DNA of 64,000 bases from Papaver somniferum (taxonomy: Eukaryota; Streptophyta; Magnoliopsida; Ranunculales; Papaveraceae): assembly GCF_003573695.1 (NCBI RefSeq), contig NC_039358.1, forward strand, positions 15,934,637 through 15,998,636, read 5' to 3'. Both the position numbers and the translations under genes were made by a program. This document shows positions 58,926 to 64,000 of this stretch, piece by piece. Within the stretch, counting starts at the first letter, position 1, and every line of letters begins with the position of its first letter. A model generated the notes under the pieces. The model searched no databases and was not told the DNA's origin. It saw only the letters and a program-made list of their open reading frames with translations.

Positions 58926-60404
58926 TTACAAATCATAATCAATCCAATCCAATGTAGGACTGGGATATGTCTCGTGAGGGGAGGATTTATTTGTTAATCC
59001 AAGTTTTTGCTTATTCTTTAGAAAAGAAGAGTTATGCACATCATTCTTTTCCCTTTTAATCACAGTTTTGAAGAACTTGATTGTTGATTTATGCAAATCT
59101 TGCACCGTTCTAGAAATCACTTTTTTAGGGAAAAAAGATTTCACAGGAGATTTCTTCTTCTTCTTCTTCTGCCCACAACGTTTAGCAGAGCATGATTGCT
59201 TTTGATCATTCGTGCTAAGATGATCCTGATTTTTACACAAGGAAACCGAGAGTTTTGGTAGCATCTTGTGTTTTTCTGTATCACCCTTGTTGTCAAGATG
59301 ACTGGAGAGTGATACATAATCGGGTGCCATTTGCTGACACGACTTACGAGACACAGTTGGAGTTATTCGACATGTCGTATAAGAATCACGATTGTGATTT
59401 TCAGCAAAGAGATTAAGAGAACAATCACAAATTTCATCCTCAGGACAATAATCAAGAGTATTCATCCATGCTTTAGTTATCTTATTCACCTTAGTATCTG
59501 GACCATTGGAAGTATGCACATTTTTACAACACACGAGACCAGTTTCGCGAGTACAGTTTTCCTGAACTCTCTTATCCCCCTTTTTGATTGATTGAACCTC
59601 TTTTTGAGACTTTCTTTTACTTCGTCTAAGAATTTTCTTAAGCTGTTGTATAAACCGAGACAACGTAGCAATAAAACAATTCTCATTTTTCTTATCAATC
59701 AATTTATGATGGTGAGATTTTCTTTCAGGAGTAGTAACATGATTGCTAGACACGTGATGTTTATCTCTTGATTTAAGTTCGCGATCGAAAATTTTAAGCT
59801 TCCCAACAAGCGTATTTCGCGAAAGAGTATCAAGGTTATTTCCCTCAACGATGGCATATTTTTTAGATTCGTATTTAGATGGCAGCGATCTGAGAATCTT
59901 CATCACAATTTCCCTTTCAGGAATAGTCCTACCCAATGCACAAGATGCATTAACAATTTCAGTCATTTTGTGATAAAATTCATCAAATGACTCTTCTTCT
60001 TCCATATGAAGGTTTTCCCATTCAGAGTTAAGGTTTTGAAGCCTAGCTTCATTTTCGCCGGTGTTACCTTCAAATACAGTTTCTAAAGTATCCCAAGCAT
60101 CTTTAGACGTGGAGCATGAAGCCACATGGTGTCGAAGATCTTGGGTGATGGCATGCATGATGGTATTCAAACCGTCGGAGTTTTGCTTTGCGGCAAGTGA
60201 CTCAGCAACAGTATATGTACCAATGTTTTTAGGCATGGTAACATTTTCAACTATAACGACGGGAACCTCATAGCCATTAACAACATAAACCCATGATTAG
60301 AAATCACGCGATTGAAGAAAAGTACGCATAACAATTTTCCACCATAGGCAGTTTGAGCCATCGAAGACTGGTGGTACGTTTACAGAGATATCACAATTGT
60401 CCAT
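58926..60404 (-). pseudogene. Sirevirus-like gag with Lys/Cys-rich tail (minus copy), one stop
   Basis: The ATG at 60404 opens a 492-codon frame broken only by a TAA at codon 36 (60297-60299). Residues 1-170 match the plus-copy gag (L-W-W-K, A-K-Q-N-S-D-G, L-Q-N-L-N-S-E-W-E-N-L, V-M-K-I-L-R-S-L-P). After about residue 200 the protein is different from the plus copy: no heptad region, no G-L-G-F-K, no CCHC knuckle. It has instead a long tail rich in Lys, Ser and scattered Cys, with a run of six Lys near 59148-59165 on the plus numbering. I do not recognise the tail. The near-intact frame suggests this copy is younger than the plus copy. Confidence 0.82.
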
Positions 60405-60456
60405 AGAGTCAGATCGCTACAAACACAGACTTGTAAGGTCTTGAACGTATTTTTCT

Positions 60457-60469
60457 GCTCTGATACCAA
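60457..60469 (-). promoter_or_regulatory. Primer-binding site, initiator tRNA-Met type (minus copy)
   Basis: The minus strand reads TTGGTATCAGAGC one base inside the 5' LTR, the same as in the plus copy. Confidence 0.88.
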
Positions 60470-60470
60470 T

Positions 60471-62914
60471 TGGAAAAGCGGGGGTCTAACAACACCACCC
60501 AATATTTCGCTTAGAAATCTGTATGGACTAACTCCGAAATACTTTGTCGAGAATCAACTAGACAGTCAGACTCAATCTAGGTAAAAGTATCTCAAGGAGT
60601 TAATATCTCTCTCTTGTTTTGATTTACTCGAGCTAATAGAAATCAACGAGTCTTTAATCAAATACAAGGAATAACTTGGATGGTACCAAAGATCAATATC
60701 CAAGGATCAATCAATCACAATCAACAACCAAATGTTGGAATACTCTAATTGATGATCTAACACACATCTTGTATTATTTCAATTATAAAGATAAAACAAT
60801 ATAATGCGGAAATTGAAATAACACAAACACCAAAAATTTTGTTAACAAGGAAACCGAAAGTGCAGAAAAACCCCGGGACCTAGTCCAGATTGAACACGCA
60901 CTGTATTAGCCGCTACAGACACTATCCCACTCCAAGCTAACTTCGGACTGGACTGTAGTTGAAATCCAATCAGTCTCCCACTGATCCAAAGTACATTTGT
61001 ACTCCCTACGCCTCTAATCCCAGCATGATACTGCGCACTTGATTCCCTTATCTGATCTCACCCACAACTAAGAATTTCTATGACCCGAAATCACAGGCTT
61101 TGACAATAAACAAATCTGTCTCACAGAGACAAGTCTATCAAAGGATCAATCTGTCTCCCCACAGAAAAACCCTAAAATTTTTGTTCTGTCTTTTGATAAT
61201 AATCAAGGTGAACATGAACCAATTGATAATCCAGTCTTATATTCCTGAAGAACATCCTAGATAAATCAATCCACCTCACTACAATCTTAATCGTATGGTA
61301 GCTAAACAAGATGTTGCGGAATCACAAACAATGAAACGAAGATGTCTGTGATTACTTTTTATATCTTGCCTATCGGAGATATCAATCTTAATCCAATCAA
61401 TCTGATTGTACTCGTACGATAGATTATGCAAGATCAGATCACACAACTATGATAAAAGTAGTATCGGTCTGGCTTCACAATCCCAATGAAGTCTTTAAGT
61501 CGTTAACCTGGTTTTAGAAGAAGAAAACCAAAGGTTAAAGGAGAACCGACTCTAGCACGCAAACTAGTATCACACGTAAGGTATGGGGATTAGTTTTGCA
61601 GAGTTGCTAGACGTCCCCTTATATATTATTTCAAATCAGGGTTTCGCCTTGGTCACAAAGCAAACAATATCCACCGTTAGATGAAAACCTGATTTAGATT
61701 CAAGCTAATATTTCTCAACCGTTAGATCGAAAACTTAGCTTGTTATACACAAATGAAATGCACGCTTCTAGGTTTGTTAACTGTACCCAAACGTGTACAT
61801 TGTTGGTTCAACAATAGTTAACTAAAAGGTTAGCCATATGAGTATTTCATACCAACCATATTCTTCTTCACCATAACTAGTTCAAATGACTCAAATGAAC
61901 TAGTTAGAGAGTTGTTCAATTGCAAGGAAATCTTATGTACTACACAAGATACAATTGAAGCAAAGATGATTTGATTAACTTGAATCGTTTCATGAAATTT
62001 ATAGCCACGGTTTGAAAATTGCATTCCTTAGTCTTTTTAAGTTTAAGTTCAGAAATCATCTTCAGATATATAACCTTCTTAAGTTCGCATACTAGGTTCG
62101 CGGACATAAGCAACCAGACAGAGTTTACAGACTCCTGCAGAAAATCTCGCAAAAGAATTTCTGCCGGTTCGAGGACTGGGTTCGCGGACTGGTACTCATG
62201 TAACTAGTTTGTCAACTCTAGTAGAATTTCTCGGGATGAGAATTTCGGCTATTCGCGGAATTGACAACAAGCCATTCTTCCGTTTTCTCTTGATCAACAA
62301 AGTTCGCAAACTTTGGTTCAAGGGATAGTACTTATGCACATATGTGTTTCCACAATAATACTTATTTCCATCATTGGTTATGTAATCTAAACTCCCATTC
62401 CAATCAGTGAAACATTTTTAGAGGACGTTATATAGTTGTTACACTATTTCTCGTCAAAGCAATTTTCAAAGTGATTGAAACATATCATGACTTTCGTCAC
62501 TAGGTCAAGATAAACATGATCGAAGCGAAACGCTTACCAACACATATTTCGAGATATAGATAGGCGAGGTATACTCGCCTCAAAATACCAAATGTGTATA
62601 ATCTAAGTCTATATATATAGCATACTACTTTTTATCTCAAGAAGTAGGAGATAGAATAGATAGACTTTTGAGTGACAGATAAGTTCAAGTCTTCACATAC
62701 CTTTTTGTCGAGAAGTTCCACCAGTTCCTTGAGTAGTTCTTCTTATTGTATGATGAATCGCCATGAAGTCCTTTAGCTCAATTATACTTTCTATCCTAGT
62801 CTGAGACTTAGCTATAATAGACTAGAAATCAAGACTTATAGTTTTGATCACTAACATTGACAAACATGCTGGAGATAGCAACGCATGCGAGTTCGACCGA
62901 GCAATGATCTAACA
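60471..62914 (-). repeat. 5' LTR of the minus copy
   Basis: 2444 bp, starting on the minus strand at 62914 with TGTTAGATCATTGC and ending at 60471. Collinear with 54154-56570, with scattered substitutions and a few short indels. Confidence 0.9.
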
Positions 62915-62919
62915 AATGA

Positions 62920-63723
62920 GACTTTCTTAACAAAGTGATCAATGAAATACCATGGAGAATCAAAAAGCATCTTCTTGTCATTCATGATTACATTTCAGGC
63001 ATGATTTACACTGAGAAACATTGGGGTTTTCAACAATTTTGGATTCAGCTCAAATACTCACTGCCTGAGCATATGAATGTATCTTCGATTACAAAGATAG
63101 GTCAAGTTATGGGAGAAGTGATTGCAATTGAACCTAAGGATGCTATACCTATTGGAAGTGATCCGGTTAAGTTTTGTGTCAATGTTGATATCTTTATGCC
63201 CCTAATAAGAGGTGTTAAATGTACTACCAATGCTGGAGTTACAAAATGGCAACAATTTTTCTTTGAGCGCCAGCCAAGAGCCATTCGTACTGAATGCTAT
63301 GTCATAAATCATTCTAGAGGTGCTTGCGAAGCGGCTGCAATTTTTCTCAACAAAGCTCATGAAAAACCTTATTTTGTGGGGGAAAATCAATAATATAAGC
63401 AAAAATATTTCAGTGTCCTCAACTAGAGATGCTCCTGCTGTTAGAAAGGTTCAAAAGAAAGGCGGCAAAAAACCTGCATTTTTTCCTCCAAAGATAGTGA
63501 AGTTATCAACTTAGATTCTCTTCTTATAGGGGAAGACAACAAGGATGATGAAGAAAGTAGACTAGGTAAACGTCATAGGGGTGATAGAGCTTCTACAGAT
63601 TTTCCTAATGTTACTGAGATTTCTTCTCAAGGTACCATAATAAATCCAAGCCAATCCTCAGAGAATATTCAATTGATCACAACTGGAGATAATCAATCTG
63701 AACTTGCTAGCAAGGGGATTCAG
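62920..63723 (+). pseudogene. DUF4283-type (At4g02000-like) protein, 3' part
   Basis: It resumes in frame at 62920 and reads through conserved DUF4283 features: I-P-W-R-I, then W-I-Q-L, I-G-Q-V-M-G-E-V, and P-L-I-R-G-V-K. A degenerate zinc-knuckle-like C-Y-V-I-N-H-S-R-G-A-C follows near 63296-63330. The frame is lost at 63391 but returns to the same frame at 63493 after a compensating shift. It then stays open to 63723, followed by GTAATA, a possible splice donor. Interrupted upstream by the 8.8-kb element, so it is a pseudogene here. Confidence 0.65.
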
Positions 63724-64000
63724 GTAATACATTTCTTCTCTCAGTTTGTTTTTATAGTAACTACATTTTTCATCTGGGTCTTATGCTCGTTTAGAATTTG
63801 TTATACATATGTTTTGACTTTCACTGTCTTTCGGAATTTAAACAACATTCATAAATTTTCTTTTGCATTAGATGTTCATATAGCATTAAACTCCATGCAA
63901 TATTAAGTATAGTTTGCACGTAAGAAAACTAAAACTTTATAAACTCTTCTAGCTTTTATTAATAGTTTTCCCTCTGCATTAAATACTCATAACATTAAAT
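63724..64000. other. AT-rich end of window, possible intron
   Basis: No supported frame. If 63724 is a donor, this is the start of an intron of the broken DUF4283-type gene. Confidence 0.3.

Larger units (their letters stand above)
54154..62914 (-). mobile_element. Non-autonomous Sirevirus-like copia element (minus copy)
   Basis: Sister of 39042-52837 in opposite orientation: LTRs 60471-62914 (5') and 54154-56570 (3'), PBS 60457-60469, polypurine tract 56571-56584. Internal order on the minus strand is gag (60404-58926), coiled-coil frame (58636-58307), conserved segment (58144-57938), hairpin array (57795-57418), tracts, 3' LTR. There is no pol. The 5-base borders are AATGG on the left and AATGA on the right, a target duplication with one later change. 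It sits within a DUF4283-type reading frame. Confidence 0.88.

Overview
This is nuclear DNA of a flowering plant. It has spliced genes with GT/AG introns, a Raf-like plant protein kinase family, and dense nested LTR retrotransposons, MITEs and LINE pieces. The style of the repeats made me think of a large-genome eudicot such as a poppy relative, but that is an impression and the sequence does not prove it.

Layout. 1-3443: 5' part of a decayed Ty1/copia element on the minus strand. 4525-20512: a Ty3/gypsy chromovirus-like element on the plus strand. A complete but mutated Athila-type Ty3/gypsy element (5731-16849) has inserted between its gag zinc knuckle and its protease. The insertion has a perfect 5-bp target duplication (TTTAT). 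20513-25221: no recognisable gene. 25222-25560: 3' end of a LINE. 25768-33010: the only convincing cellular genes with intact frames, a head-to-tail pair of minus-strand Raf-like kinases resembling Arabidopsis ATMRK1. Each has six coding exons plus an intron in the 5' UTR. 33198-33713: a PIF/Harbinger-type MITE. 35.6-36.0 kb: a copia RT scrap.

37305-62919 is a stack of insertions. A minus-strand solo LTR (37310-53755, TSD TCTTC) is split by a plus-strand Sirevirus-like element (39042-52837). That element carries two further insertions: a 3.35-kb gypsy LTR-like block in its 5' LTR, and a 1.58-kb miniature gypsy element with TSD AGCAC in its internal region. To the right, a minus-strand sister element (54154-62914) splits a DUF4283-type reading frame (53870-54153 and 62920-63723).

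The two sister elements (about 2.4-kb LTRs, PBS for initiator tRNA-Met, several polypurine tracts) have no protease, integrase or RT region. Each has a gag, a separate short coiled-coil reading frame, a conserved leader-like segment and an array of five hairpins. The hairpin stems show paired substitutions between array members. The gag tails of the two copies are unrelated: one keeps a coiled coil plus CCHC knuckle, the other is a Lys/Cys-rich tail. I think this non-autonomous family, with its structured RNA array and exchangeable accessory modules, is the best candidate here for something undescribed.
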